Position numbers and translations under genes: made by a program
The notes under the pieces: generated by a model
Told to the model about the DNA's origin: nothing
The model's input: only the letters and a program-made list of their open reading frames with translations
Database searches by the model: none
Assembly (NCBI GenBank): GCA_013365365.1
Contig: JABVXU010000015.1
Coordinates: 1 to 64,000 of the forward strand
DNA from: Cruorifilaria tuberocauda
Lineage: Eukaryota > Nematoda > Chromadorea > Rhabditida > Onchocercidae
Reading direction: 5' to 3'
Length of the DNA: 64,000 nt
Part shown: positions 13,351 to 27,700 of the stretch, piece by piece
Layout of the letters: every line of letters begins with the position of its first letter
Position numbering within the stretch: the first letter of the stretch is position 1

Positions 13351-13411
13351 ATGTATATATATATATCCATATATATGTCCGTATGTATATATGTACATAT
13401 ATATTAATATA
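13351..13411. repeat. TA-rich dinucleotide repeat
   Basis: Several short (TA)n and TATG runs in succession, in non-coding DNA. Confidence 0.8.
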
Positions 13412-14889
13412 AATCAATATGAAATTTAATAATGAAAAGCAGACTAATAATTTGATACTGAGATAGATCTCTTATATCGAAATATCAATAATCATTACAA
13501 TAGTGATAACAGTAGTAATAATCATTAGAAATCGATGAATTCCAGCATTCGGAACAGAATATACAAAAGCAATCAAGCGAGAACAATATTCCATTTCTTC
13601 TTTTTACCGTACGTTTCTTCTCAAAAAGAAAAGCTGACTGAAAATTCCTCGGCGGTCAAAAAGAATAAATGATACAATTACAAAATAACAGCGATCTCTA
13701 AAATTCTTTTCTTATTAGCAAGCTGCTAGCCATAGTCTCTGGTCTCAATCGCCTTCCTGTACAAAAGGGGAAGGACTTAAAAACCTCACAGAACTTTATA
13801 TGATATCTATTAAAAATGAGGAAATAAAAATTATATCAATGCTAGCATATTTGCTTTCTTTTCTAATTCTTTATAAAGTTTTGATTATATAATTCTCTGA
13901 TCAGAATCTGTTTTCAGTTTCAGCTTTTACCATCAGCATTTGAAAAATACCTATACTGATATAGAAAAGAATGTAAATATAGGAAAATGTTTTCAATCTT
14001 TCATTTTTTAATACTTATATCGAACAGAGAAACAAGAAATTTTCAAGCTTACCACTTTTCGCTTATATTTTACAAGATAAAATCATTCTTCTTAACATGA
14101 TCACTGTTAAAGCACCCTTTAACTATTTCAATGCATCCCAGTAGTCACTTTTACGATTTATGGAAAATACATTATCAGTATTCGTTTATAATTAAATGAT
14201 CACAAGTTACACAAGTTAGATAACAGAGATATTAGTATAAATGTCTTCAATATCATACAGATATACTGCACACTGATTAAAATGGAGCACTAATAATAAT
14301 CACCAAGATGAGTTTTAAAATTTTGTTTAAACCGAAAAAACTTATACGCGCATATAATTGAATACATGATATTTCAAGTGAAAAAAACAATATTATTGTT
14401 TCAATTTCTATGTTGATATCTGGCTGTGATAAAAATATGCTGACAACTAGGCAATAACAATTAGGTAATAAAAATGAAAACAATATTATTACTATTGGTT
14501 ACACTGCAAATGAAAACCATAAAATGACATATCGACTAATACTGTTACAAGTTGTTGAAAAAAATAAGAAACAAACTTGGGAATTTCATTGAAAATTGGG
14601 CTTTAAAATATGCAATTTTCAGTTGATGGGGAATAACACATCTTTTGATTCATGAAATTCCAGTTCCACTTCTTTTATATTTGAAATGAAACGTACCACA
14701 CCAATTTTTCAACTCTACTAATTAGGTACTTTCTATCGTAATAAAAGCAGCAATAATACATAACATGGAGGAAAGAAATCCTCCTCCCAGTTAAAGCGAT
14801 ATCCCCAAAATACGTTATACGATTCAATTATAGATAAAGAGTTTTGTCACGAGATGGAACATGGTAAACATCAAACATATAAAGAATTA

Positions 14890-17800
14890 TTAAAACAAAC
14901 ACGTGAAATAATTAAGGCCTTGTCCGAGCTCCCAAATACCTATCCCGATATTAAAGTGACTTGCCAAATCAAGCCTGATTTGCAAAGATGCCACTGTTGG
15001 ATAAATGCAAAAATCTTCATTCCTGAAAGCAAAGCAACCTATAACCTGATATTCCTATTCGAACAGCAACTATTAAGTTTAATAAAAATTAATTTAAGAA
15101 AGCAACTGCATCAACTCTAAAACTTTTCATCGTTATCTCTACTGCTTCAATGATTTAAATAAATCGAAATCACCTTTCTCCCAACACAAAAAGTCTCTAT
15201 GCAAGCATATGTCCTGAATAGCTTCCTATAGAACATTTTAACATTTTACTACCCTGAACGAATGTGAACTTAAAACAATAGCTTATACTATCAAATAACA
15301 TTCATAGATTGAAATTATTGTGGCCGAGAATTTATTTGCAAGTATTACGGATTGCCCTTTTTTCTGCAATTACAAATAAAAACTCTTCTGACTGTTTTAC
15401 AAATCCAAAACTAGAGACAAGTATATAACTTAAATGCTATTAAAGAACAAAAAAATAATACTTTGTTTTGAAAAAGTGTTCCTTAGTTATGGAATTCCAA
15501 AATAACGCTTCTGTTTCTGCTTCTATATATTTGATAAAGCTGAAATATAACTTAGCATGTCTATCATTTTTTGAACTACTAAAAACCTTCGAAAAGAAAT
15601 GAATGACTATTCTGCAGCAAGGTGAAAACATAATAAGTAGAGATTAGACACTACAAGTAAAAGTATTAAAATTCATTTTGATTCAAGAAATAGTATTTGT
15701 TTTTATAACTTTTACAACCATATAAATTTGAAATCGTAGTTCCAATTAAATTTAAAAACTCCAAAACTCACTCTCTGCCAATAACAGCTTTGACTGTAGT
15801 CTGTTGAGAAGCGTAGCCATAAAAATTAAGGCCCATAACAAGTTTAGATGAACTGATCGATGGTTCTGACAAAATATATTCAAAATTATGCTGAATCCAA
15901 TTTAATGGTGATACTCCAACGAAACTGAAATATTAATGTCGATATATTTTTCAAAAATCATTTGATTTTAAATGCTTTAAATAATTTTTAAAGCTAAAGG
16001 GGAAGGAAAAAGTAAAACTTTAAACAATATGTTCAGCAAAGTTTTTCATTCAACTGCTGTGTTCTTCACTGTTTTTCGTCATACCATACCTCGAAATTTG
16101 CTACTATTTTAATTAGATTAGAGATCCCTTATGACTGCGAAAAAGTAATAACAAAAAAAAAATAATAAGTAGGTTCTGGAAAGACTATGAATCTTTTAAA
16201 AACTAAAGGCTGTATGTCTTCTATTTTACATAAGAAAAAAGCAAGAAAATACTTCAGAAATTTGTAAGCTTATTATGTTGAACTCCAGATAATGTTGTTC
16301 TTTTAAAATTTCGTCATATTTTATCGGAGATATTTTTTCGAATTTCAGTAGCTTCTCAAATATAGGTCTTAAATTAAGACCATTCAGCAAAGAATTCACA
16401 AGAATTCTTGTTTAGCGCTCACCGATCAGAACTATAGTCATATGTCATCACATTAACATAGTCGACATTATGTATTATTTTAGCCAATTCAGTCTTCATT
16501 ACAAACCCGGATGGCTTATTCCTGAAAGCATATCATTTTGCTTTCACTTATAAAATGAGCGATGTAAAAGTTTCTCTAAAGAAACAAAACAACGATTGAA
16601 ATTCGATACTTAATATTTGAACAAGAAAAACCTTTACATTTTTTTGCATCAATAACGTCTTTATGTTGGTTGTTATACGAAGATTTTCATAATCTTCATT
16701 AATCCATTTTTTTGAAAAATTTAACATTTCGGTATGCTGTTAGAAAGTGTGTTTCTCGAAAAACACAGTTTCAACTTTTTTCTTCCGAAATTTAAAACAT
16801 GAATCATGACCGTTTTTAGCAAAAATTTTCAAATTAATTACAAAAAGGAATCACCAGATCGAGTGATTTCAAGATATAAAATGGAATATACCTGTCATTG
16901 AGAGGTGCAGGAAGAGGTAAAATAATTTCAAGATCGGCCTGATGGAAAAGCTTTGCCCAATGCGAAATCAATTCAATCAGTTCCCTATAAGTCACTTATT
17001 TTTATAAATTATGAATTGCTTCAAACATATTAATTTACACATTTATTTCGGATGTGTTTATAATATAACTAACAAAATAAGAAAACAATTTAATTGAGCT
17101 TCAGGAAGTACTCAGTCTTAATAATGAAAAAGTTCTTGAGATCCCAAAGGTCGGTCAAGCAAAAATAAAGTAAGCTTTGTTCAACTAATACTTGCTACCC
17201 ATTTTTTATCTTTTATACAACAATTCGATATTACATATCAGTTTTAAAATCCAGAAAAAACACCAACAAATGGAAGAAAAATCTGCTCACTCTTTCACTT
17301 CTTTTTGAACCAACGACAAAATCTGAAGCCACACTTCTATGACTGCTCCATGCATCTTGTTTTTCTAAAACCTCTTTTAGTTGAAACTATTTTGAAACTG
17401 AGAGCCTTAACCAAATTATATATTCACTGAAGGACAGCACACCTACATCATACACAGTTATGCAGCGGATGCGCATGTTAAAAATCTTAGTTCTCACATT
17501 TTAATACCACTCTATTTCAACACTTCAATACAATTACAAAAATATAAAGATTTCTTAAGAACTGATTTTTCCTATCAACTACAGAAAACCTATATAAAGG
17601 GTTCCAAACGCTATAAAATTAACTTAGGACACAGAACTGATCGAAAAAAATTGTAACCTTAATGAAATTGACAACTAGTTTAGCACAACTTGTTTGCCAC
17701 TGTTCATCATATAAAAAAAGTTCAATATTTTCAGGTACTGATCCATCGATGACAAAACGTGGCAAAAATTTGATATCCGAATTATTTGTATGAACATCAG

Positions 17801-19158
17801 TCAACCACTCTAAAACAGATTTCATTAACAGTACATAAATCCAACAATGGTAGAAGATAAAGATCAATAGAGGTATTTAAATATTTCATTAAAATTGAAA
17901 AAAAAGTACCAATGCACTAATGCCAAAATTTACTATTAACGCATTAATTTAATAACGATTTTTTTCTATCTCTCTAAATAAGCAACACGAGATAATAATA
18001 AACTTACGCATATCAATATCATGAGTTCCAAGTATAGTACACGTTTTCTGTTGTTTCATTTCAGGTCGAAACTGGAACCAAACAGGACAGATGTGAGTGA
18101 ATTTTCGAGCCGCCCTTTTGGCAATATCATATCCACCATTATTCCACTACAGATTCTTGGACACTGCCATTTTTTAATACTTTTGATACTTTTTTAATAT
18201 TTCGTTAGCTGGTATTGCAACTATACTTCTTCACTTTTCTTTCCTATATCCTCTTTCTTCCAGTTACCTTTTTTCAGAAATATGATTGAATTTGCAAAAG
18301 TTTATAAGAAAAGTAATAAACATAAATGATCAGAAACTTTTGACTTTTCTAGCTGTGCTTTAGAAATTCACAAATGAAATTGAACTTTTTCACGCTACTC
18401 ACCGATATTTCCCAAAAAAAGTATGTGATTCAAATCGAGAGCTGTAGAAAAAAAAAAAAGTAAGAAATAAAAGAAAATTCCTACAACAAATTTTCAAATA
18501 TCATCCAGCAAATATCTACCAATAAAATTACTTCATACTAGGGTGGAAAATTTATGGAAATATCATTACAAAACTTTATTAACTCATTTATATTCGAATA
18601 CCGTGGAGCTTAATCCATAATTCCAATAATCAGCAGAACAACAGAATTCCTCAACTAGCCGAAAGAATTTAAAATTCAAACTTGCCGGTGTGACGTATGC
18701 CAGTACAGGAGAGCTGAATTTCTTCTCATCTACGCACAATTTATGATGGTTGCTAAGTATATTTGCAATAGAAACCTTCACGCTATAATCCCCAAAATGC
18801 TAAAGTAAAAAGCAGAAATTATCGAAATTTAGTAGGAATAATAGTTCTATCGAGTAGTGTATATAATACTCTACAGTTTCCACCAGCTAAAGTTTCAAAG
18901 ACTCTTCTTTATTATAACTTTAGTATACTTCATAAAATACATTATACTTTAATGCATTTCCTGAATTGTAATGGAAATTCAGACTAAAAACGTTACCTCT
19001 GACTCCTTCACAACGTCGCTTCCTTCTTTTTGTTTTTGTCCTAATTTCTGAAACTTTTTCGACTTATCTTTACGATCCGATTTCGAAAGAGTGCCATAAG
19101 CTACAAAGCAGAGAAGCAGAACCAAAAAGACTATACACTCTCGAAAATACCGATTCAT
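14890..19158 (-). CDS. CHID1: CHID1-like GH18 chitinase-domain protein, complete
   Basis: Ten exons: 19158-18997, 18799-18686, 18146-18008, 17809-17658, 17364-17291, 16984-16892, 16521-16423, 15924-15772, 15539-15462, 15022-14890. They join in frame to 398 residues, close to human CHID1 (about 393). Residues 1-22 form a signal peptide ([12 protein letters not shown]), followed by TLSKSD, as in CHID1. Further family landmarks are [34 protein letters not shown] and the C-terminal [12 protein letters not shown]1 (SI-CLP) is a secreted or lysosomal sugar-binding GH18 protein without the classical chitinase motif. Here the DGxxxE site of the family reads HGAVIE, so the Asp is also gone. Intron 2 starts with GC (CCG|GCAAGT) instead of GT. 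Identity is firm; function is by family. Confidence 0.93.
18352..18460. repeat. Duplicated 95-bp element, copy 2, in CHID1-like intron 2
   Basis: Second copy of the element at 13087-13179, ending in an A-run (18448-18459) on the plus strand, which is a T-rich tract on the gene strand. On that strand it has an excellent acceptor (T-run then CTACAG), a 39-base body (18403-18441) and the donor ATCG|GTGAGT. If included between exons 2 and 3 in phase 0, it would read Leu-Ser-Ile-stop. Confidence 0.85.
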
Positions 19159-22100
19159 TCACAGTGTCGTGTATTGAATCACTCCAGACTTTCTTGAATG
19201 CCTTAGAAAAAAAATATTAATATAAACGGTACTGAAATTATTTCTTGAATACTAATCCCTCCGGTAGCCTTATATTCTTTTTATTCGACAGAAGGAGAAA
19301 ATCATTCCTTACTTCATATCATTATTAGCTACTATAAATTTGTGAATAGTTAACAAAACAGCGAAGACCTAAAGAAAGAAAATACTAGTTTTACTTCATT
19401 AATATTACTTTTCAAAGAAAAATATGTGAATTATAAATGAATAAAAAGCAGCAATTTAACATCCAAATGGTGGAAAGGGAAGGAATGAGAGCAAATCACT
19501 AAACAAACATTCAAAATGCTTATAATAACGCCGCATATCAATAAGCTTCAACTACATATTATTCTGTAGAAGCACTTATCGAGAATGATTCGATCGAAAT
19601 AGTTAGTGATCGGCAGAAGTAAATTTTGACAGATTGGTGGAAGGTGAAAACGATGAGATATTGAGAACATCAAACGCTAAGCCGGTAAAACGAGTCAGGA
19701 AACATCCGGATAACTGAATCGTAATGCTATACATCGAGATAAATCGAAAAAAGAAAATGAGAAAATGAGAGAGATGAAGAGGCAGGAGACGTTGAGAAGA
19801 TTCCCAATGCTATACCACTGCAGACATTCAGAAATTTCGAAGAGAACTGATTTGTGAAACGATAGCAGAGAATGAGGAAACAAATGAAGTGAGTGAGTAA
19901 GAATGGGAGGCGATAGAGAACGAGAGAGAGCAGAAAATGAAGAAATCAGAGTGCAGACTTACTTCGAACGGTTCTTCCAAACTGATTACATTACCTGGTC
20001 AACAACGGTCAGCTTGATGGGATTCTGATCAGATTTTCAATCTTTTCTGTGGATCTTTACATACCGCTCGTGAATCAATGGTAATTTACCGTGGCATTAA
20101 AGATCTTTGCTGCGGAAACATTGCTTCATTAAGTTCTATCTACCTTTTAATTATCTTTAACAGTTATTGTCAGTGTTCGTTATTCAGTTATTCCTCATAA
20201 AAGGTATTTAGAATTTTCTTTAATTAATTGTCATATGATTTAACAAACAATGGATCTATTGTCGCCTCACATTAAAAATTCGATGAATTAATTTAATTTA
20301 GCATTAGAGAAGCACGAAATATTTCTTAATTCCCACTATGAGATGAATCAAATAAGCACCAACAATCCTTCTAAATGTTACTGCAAGTGTCTGCAAGTGT
20401 TAATGACAGTTCACGTTTAAACTTTTACGAAAAGCAAAGATTATCTGAGAAGTATAAAGTGATAGGCATTATCACAACAAATAAGGATGGAAGGAAAGTT
20501 GGAAAAACAGAAGAGAAAGTACAAATAATATAACCAAATAAAATTTCCGAAGTATCTGTTCTTGTCAGCAAATTATCATTTGCTCATAATTTTATCATGT
20601 TAATGAGAAAAAAATATATTTAAACATACCAGACATAATTTCTTATTATATTTGATTACTTTTTCTTACCACTCTTCTAATTTCCATAATTTGTTCAAAT
20701 AGTTAAACATAAATTAGACAAAAGAATTCAATAATTTATTATTCATCATCATATGGTCTAATATTAGCAATTCTGTTTAGTTTTGAGACTGTAATTCGGC
20801 AATTCGACTGTTTATTTATCATTCTTATTAATCATTGTTATTGCTTTATTGTTATTCTTAATCAATTATTGTTTAGCAGATTTTACTCAGTTGAATATTT
20901 TACTTATATTTATCTTGATAATCATTTTGCTATTATCAGTTATGAAATATATTCGTAATTTATAGCTCGTCATTTATTTTTAGATTTTCACTTTGTTTCT
21001 TGTTCATTTAATAACGTTCGATTCAGATCTCCTTTTTTACCATTTCAGCTTCGGAACTCATTTTCAAAATTTCGCCAATGATGCAAACTGCGCCGAATAA
21101 TTGAGTAGAAAATCGCTTCCAATATTATATAATGTAAATTCTTCAGAAATATTCTGAATGTCTTCCATGTGAAAATTTTTGAAATCAACAATCACACTTT
21201 CATTTCCAAAAACGGATCGATTCATATTCAATTCGAGGCATTTCGCGAGCCTTTTAGCTTCCCTTTAAGTGCTACAAAATTTTTGTGAGATATGCAACGC
21301 TTTTGCATAACTTCATGCTGAAATATTCAAAATCAAAATAACTTTTTTTGCGAAGAATAGAGAGCTATTCTTCCAATGTTTCCTTTACTTGCTTTGTTGA
21401 ATTCAGATAAAATTTCTTTTTCATATAGTAACTGAGGGAAACAATCATTGGAAACTTTTAGTGCTAGATAGCATTATCTGTTGAAAAAATGAAATACAAC
21501 TTCTGAGTTTGTTGTTGTTTAGTGAAAGCGAGTTGAAATTTTTCGAGGCCATGCATTTTTCTCGGAAGAGGATGCTATTATAGCTGATGTGTAAGCTCTC
21601 TCTGTTTAAAAACTTCCATAGTTTCATAGCTTTTCTTTTTTTCAGTTCAATAACACCCAGTAGCCTTAATGTCTTGTTTGTTATAAACTGACGTGTATTT
21701 GGAGAGAGAGAAAGAGGGAAAAAGACAGAAACAAAAAGGATCCCGACTCTTGCAACAGTCTATTTGATTGTTAGGTGCGACTAAAGTCATCGTTATATCA
21801 AAAAGCACTGTTGCACTGATATAAGGTTTGTTTCTTAAAGAAATTTTCCCTTTTGATTAGAGTTGATAATAAGATACAATTGAACCATTTCTAATCATTA
21901 TAACTCCACTTGAATGGAGGAGAAATGTAAATTGATGAAATGAGAAAGAAGAAGGAAAGAGAAAAGGAAGTGGAATTATGAGATGAATTTTACAAAAATA
22001 TCAAACCAGCTGATCTTTTTATTTTGACAATCAGTTTTCCTACTAAATACTTTAGAAGACTGTTTCCTTATGATTAATGAATTACCTACATTATAGTTTG

Positions 22101-24715
22101 CTAATAGTTGAATAAAATCAAGTCGCTAAGAAGTTAATTAAGCAGTGATATATCTAACATTGTATAAGTATCGATTTATTAGATTTGTTGATTAAAATTC
22201 ATTGATAATATTTTTCATCATAAATGAAGTTTATCTCCATTTCAAAATATTGGTGATTATCATTTGAATTGATATTACTGATACCTACTTGTGTTAAGAA
22301 AGGTTATTAAGTTAACAGCGGCTGACTTCTATCTGAAGTAATGAGATTGCTTGCAATTATGAATTATAGAGATAAATCACTTGAATGATCAATAGTATAT
22401 GACAACTGTTTCACTTGTCATTAAGTGTTTTCAGGTGTTAGTTATCAGTAAGAGGAAATATGAGCTTAACCGAATGTTTCAAAATGTAGCATAATATAAA
22501 TTTTTTACGAAAACACAAGGAATGGCACTGAAAATACGTGAAATTACAACTATCACTTTGCTGCATTTTACAAAGACTCGTTTATTTTTAATTATATTCT
22601 GTGAGGTACTGAAAAGAGGCATTTCTGTTATTTCTGAAGGATCAAAGAGATCTTGGAGGTCTCAGATAAGGTGAATGATAAGGTGGTCGGAAAATACTAA
22701 TCAGATCGTTTAGTTTGATATCCTTTCTTTCATATTATCAAATACTTTCTATTAGCCCATTTAAGTGTTTAAAAATTGGGCAGTATAAATAAATACGAAG
22801 AAAAAATTAGCAATAATTTAATTAGGGCTTTTTTGCAGTAGAAGGAAAACATATGATCATGACATATAAACTTATTATGTTGATAATGACTTCTAGATAT
22901 ATTTCTCAATAGTTGTTTCATATTGCCTGATATTTTTGAAATTTAAAGCGTTTCGTTAGTAAATAAGTTTCGAAAGCCACATGTTTATAGTTTTGATTAC
23001 GAGTATTTTGAAACAAATGAAATGAAATTAAAATGAAAAGAGTGCAATAAAGTTGAAATGAGAACAATGCAAAAGAATAAACTTAGAGAGAGGAGCACTT
23101 GCAAAAAAATTTCATTCTCAAAAAATGAAATTTGAAAGAAAATGTAAACATATTGCCTCTGTGTTTTACACTAGCTCTTTTTTTAATTATCGATTGGTAT
23201 TAACAATGTTTCTGCAATTTTGACAAAAAATGTGAGTATAAAATAAAAACGTCACGTACGTGGTTTCGTTTCTCGTCTCACGTAATGCAGCACTTTGTTA
23301 ATGAAGCAAATTTATGATTCGTTCGCTTATTATTTTTCTATCTGAAAAATAATTGAAAAATTGTGGGAAAATTGAGTTTTTTATTTTAATTTAAAATAAA
23401 AGTGAGGAAAGAAAAGGAGCGCCTGATAATTTTATTTGTTTGACCATTTCCTGTTATTGCTATTTTTTTTAGTTCTTTCCTCAAACTTAATCTATTATCA
23501 AGATTTTCCTGCTATTCTTAATATGTCTATTAATATATCACTTATTAAGCATTTATGCATAGATAAATATTAAAGTAATTAAATAGTAGTGAATTATTAT
23601 GCATAATCATTTGCAGTTAATGCTGTAATGATACTGAGAATAAAGATATCCGATCAGATTGTTCCGAAGAAATTGCTTACAATTTTTATATATGCAACAA
23701 TAACAATTAATTATGCTGATAAATTCAATTTCAATTTTATATCACTTTAAAATTTATTTCAATTATAGAATACGCGAAGTATTCATCTAAATCATAGAAA
23801 ATGAGAGCAGAGAGTTTATAAGAGATAATTTAATTGATTGTTTATGTTTATGAAATTGGGAGTTAATCTAATCTGTAATATCAGCGCTTAAACTTTCATT
23901 TAGTAAATGCAATGATTGATTATATTAAGAAAACTGATAGGTTTGTTAGGAAATGTAGAGTATTATTGTTTGCTCCATTTTTTAAATGTTGTTTGATCTT
24001 TGGCCGAAAAAGTATTTCATAATATCTTGAAAGCTTTAAATAAAAGTTTATTTGGATTTCTTTCTCTTTTATATCTCCAACTTAACGTTTGTTGTATTTT
24101 TTCCAAAAGAATTGTATTTGTTGTGTGTTTATAGCATCTGATGAATTACATTAGCGGTGAATTGTCTCCGATTGAGGGTTTTATAAAATTAATTTGTTAA
24201 GCATCCTCCATTGAAATAAATCTTTGAGAAAGTTGACAGCATAAGCGACTCGCTTGCAATTTTTTTTGTCTGAACCTGTTCTTCCTTTATCTTTGATTTT
24301 TGCATTGTTTTGTAGATTTAACATCTAACATATGTATAATATAAGATTTACTTGATTTATTAATCTTAAGTTACAATGAAAAATTTTTTAAGAACTTTTG
24401 CATAAACAATGAAAATCCTCTCTTTGAGGAATTACAAATTTTACTAATTACTTAATGTTAATAATGAATAACTTAAAAATTGGAATTATTTCACAAATTC
24501 ATTTCGGAATCAAAAATGGAAATATTCATTGCGCTAATGAAATATAATGACCGATGTGAAGGAAAATGCAAACTAATATATGTTTTGAGCAAATACTTCA
24601 GCTTCAAGTAGTCCAGAATTAAGCGTTCGAAAATTTTCGAATACATAAAGAGGGATGAAAGCGGTAAAAATTTAATTTTGAATTTTAAAAGGTGACGATC
24701 AATTTTTCAAACATT
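19159..24715. other. Intergenic region between divergent genes
   Basis: It separates the starts of the minus-strand CHID1-like gene and the plus-strand gelsolin-like gene, so both promoters should lie here. It is AT-rich with purine-rich stretches (for example 19740-19940 and 21705-21740). No TATA box or further exon could be assigned. Confidence 0.5.
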
Positions 24716-27700
24716 ATGGCAACAGCTAATCCCCAATTAAAGGATATTGGTCAGAAGCGTGGGATGGAAATATGGCGAATTAAGGTTTTATTACTGCACC
24801 TCCTGATTTCTTTTATTGTCTTTAAGGATTAATGCTTCTTGCAATTCGTTAATCATAAATTTCATCTAACGGAAGATATTTTAATATAATCTGCTCATTC
24901 TTTTTCTAAAAAAAAAAAATCAAATTCCAAGATGGGACAGGAAAGGTGAAATTTGTTGAATAATTTGTTAAGTATTTTTTTTGAACAGAAAATCGATTGT
25001 GAACTATTTAAACGTGCCAGTAATTTTTTATATCTTTGTAAAAAGTTTCTGATTTCTTCAGAATTTTGCCTTAGAAAAGTTGTCAAAAGAGCAATTCGGA
25101 AGTTTCTATGAAGGCGATTCATATATCCTTCTTTATGTAAGCATTTTTGCTTCGATATAGATTTTGTAAAAAAATGTTCTCGTAACTTTATTTTCGTAAA
25201 CATCTCGTAACTCGTAGCTAAGTTCAATCCTCCAGCAATTAAGAATATAAAAGTAAGTTAGAGACAATGAATTGCTTTTCAAAAATATAGAATTTAATGA
25301 GTTTAACTTTTGAGTTTTAGACAAAAAACCCAGGTGAATGGAACGTTCATTTTTGGCTGGGAAATGAAACAACCCAGGTTTGTACACGTTTAGTTAAAAA
25401 ATTTTTTCTCTTTAAATTGAGTAATAATATAATCTTGAATATTACTGAGTAACATGTACACTTCCTTCAAACATTACTCGCTCCCTTATAATTTAAAATC
25501 TCTTATCATATTGACAATCCGCCTGAATTTCGGAATATAAATTACCAAATAATTTATTTCAGTATATATTTGATGGAAATAAAATATCCATTTTAGCACA
25601 TCTTCTTATTTACAGGTTTATCACCGCACCTGTCAGACATAACCTAATCATAATGAAAATACACTAGTTAAAAGAAAAAACATTATCCTTAAAACTCTTA
25701 ATTATGCAAAGCACATTCAAAGATTCCAGGATGAACAAGGAGCAGCAGCAATCATGACAGTACAAATTGATGATGCACTTAATGGTCTACCTGTGCAGTA
25801 TCGCGAAGTATATTATCATTTATGATTTGGAATATTTTTTTTTTCAATCGATTTAATGAAACTTGAGAGTTGGAAAGATTGCATATTTTTGATACTTTTA
25901 TAGCCGCGTGATTACTTATTGTGCAATAAATTTATTTGGAAATTCAACAAATCTTTTTAGCGATATCGATTACCTTTTTCTGTGTTCTCTGTAATGGTAG
26001 AAATATTCAGTAGTGTTAAAAATGATTATATCTTAGTGCATTTTCAGGTTCAAGGGCACGAATCATCGCTGTTTTTGTCTTATTTCAAGGATGGAATACG
26101 GTAGGTAGAAGATTTTTCGGGTCATTTTTATACTTAGAAATTTTCTAATTATCTTCATGCCTCATTATAATTGCTAGCAATAAACTAAACAACATCTGTC
26201 ATATAGATAGATTATCAAACAAAATCTATTCGAACATTTATTTTGTAAAATTTAACCACTTGTCGCGATTCTCTGTCATCGTGACAAGATTTAGGGTATT
26301 CTTTCTTCACAAGCTTTAGGGACTTCTTTCTATAGCATGGAATGAAAACTGCTGACTTTTATATCAGCCAGGTGTGATAACCGATACACTCGGGTGTGTC
26401 TCAAACTTGGGTAGTTAAACCTTTATTACTTCAAATTTAATAGCATACAATGTTAAATCAAAGAATAAAAGATTTCATCATTCTCCCTTTCCTCGCTTTT
26501 TCAACGAACCACTTAAATGTTATGCAAAATGCATCAATTTTTTCAATTTTGCTAAAGTAATTTAAAATGCTCATTTTATTCTTTGTTCATTCTTGAATTG
26601 CTTAACGTGATTTTCAATCTTTTGAAAAAAACAAACTTTAATTTAGGTTAATTATAAACCTTGTGAGCTGAAAGCAATAGAAAGTGAAATTATCTCTAAT
26701 GATATTCGTTGTTAAAATCTAAATATGTAAATAGAGCAGAAAAACGTTTGACATGCGCTTTCATTTGCAATAATAATCAGTTTCGTGCAGTAATTAATTT
26801 CTATTTGAAGCATAAAATTATTTTCAAATTAATTGTTTTGGATGAATCTATATAATCAGCAAATACCTTTTTCATGCTTTGGATAGATTTAGTTTTTCGT
26901 TTTCCAATTATTGAAGAAAAACTAGTGCCAAAATTGATTTTCTGAAAAATCAACGAATTTGCAAAATCATACAGTTACTAATTTGTATTTGTTCATGGAA
27001 CTGATCATTTTATTTGAGGTTATACGAACTTTTTCTCATCTATAAACGTTTATAATACCAGTAAATTACCACTAAGAAATTTACAAAAAATTGATATGTG
27101 GGAACTTACTATATTTCTGAATTATTTCATATTAAAAATTACAGTTACCTGAAAGGAGGAGTAGCATCGGGTTTTACACATGTCGTAGACGAATATGAAA
27201 ATTGGAAACCAAAACTGTTCCAGTGCAAAGGAAAACGGAACGTGCGATGCAAACAGGTAAACTATAACCGTACTTAAAATTCACAGCATTTCATCATAAT
27301 TTCATCCATGGATTGCTTGCCTTTATATTTTACTTAACAATAACTGACATTTGTCTTTTCAAATTTTGTAATTCATAAACTAATTGCTTAGCGATTTGTA
27401 GAAAGGTAAAAAAAAGCATTGCCATTAACATAATATTTATATTCCATTTGCTTATCTTGACTATTTTATTCATTTTTTCTCCGTCTTTCGTCTCTTTTCA
27501 ATCAACAAAAAATTGAGGTGGAATGCAAAAGTGAATCGTTGAATCTTGGAGATGTTTTCATATTGGATTGCGGTCTAAAAATATATGTTTGGATGCCCCC
27601 AAAAAGTGGAAGACTTGAAAAAATAAAGGTAAGTATGTTTTCTGGAATAGGAGACATCACAATTTAAAGAGATGAATTAAAGTTTTCCGTCGGGAAAACC

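Larger units (their letters stand above)
2900..14889. other. Long gene-poor stretch
   Basis: About 12 kb without a recognisable gene. It holds several simple repeats, a GC-richer block at 4800-4960, a second CT-rich/TATA motif near 7860-7912 and one copy of a duplicated 95-bp element. Two overlapping antisense reading frames at 9901-10308 (minus, 135 codons) and 10127-10495 (plus, 122 codons) are the longest in the stretch. Neither shows a recognisable motif. Upstream exons of the DVE-1-like gene could be hidden here. Confidence 0.45.

Noticed and set aside
14854..15120. 88-codon plus frame opposite the CHID1-like last exon
   Set aside because: The minus strand carries the conserved IWELGQGL end of CHID1; the plus frame is its shadow.
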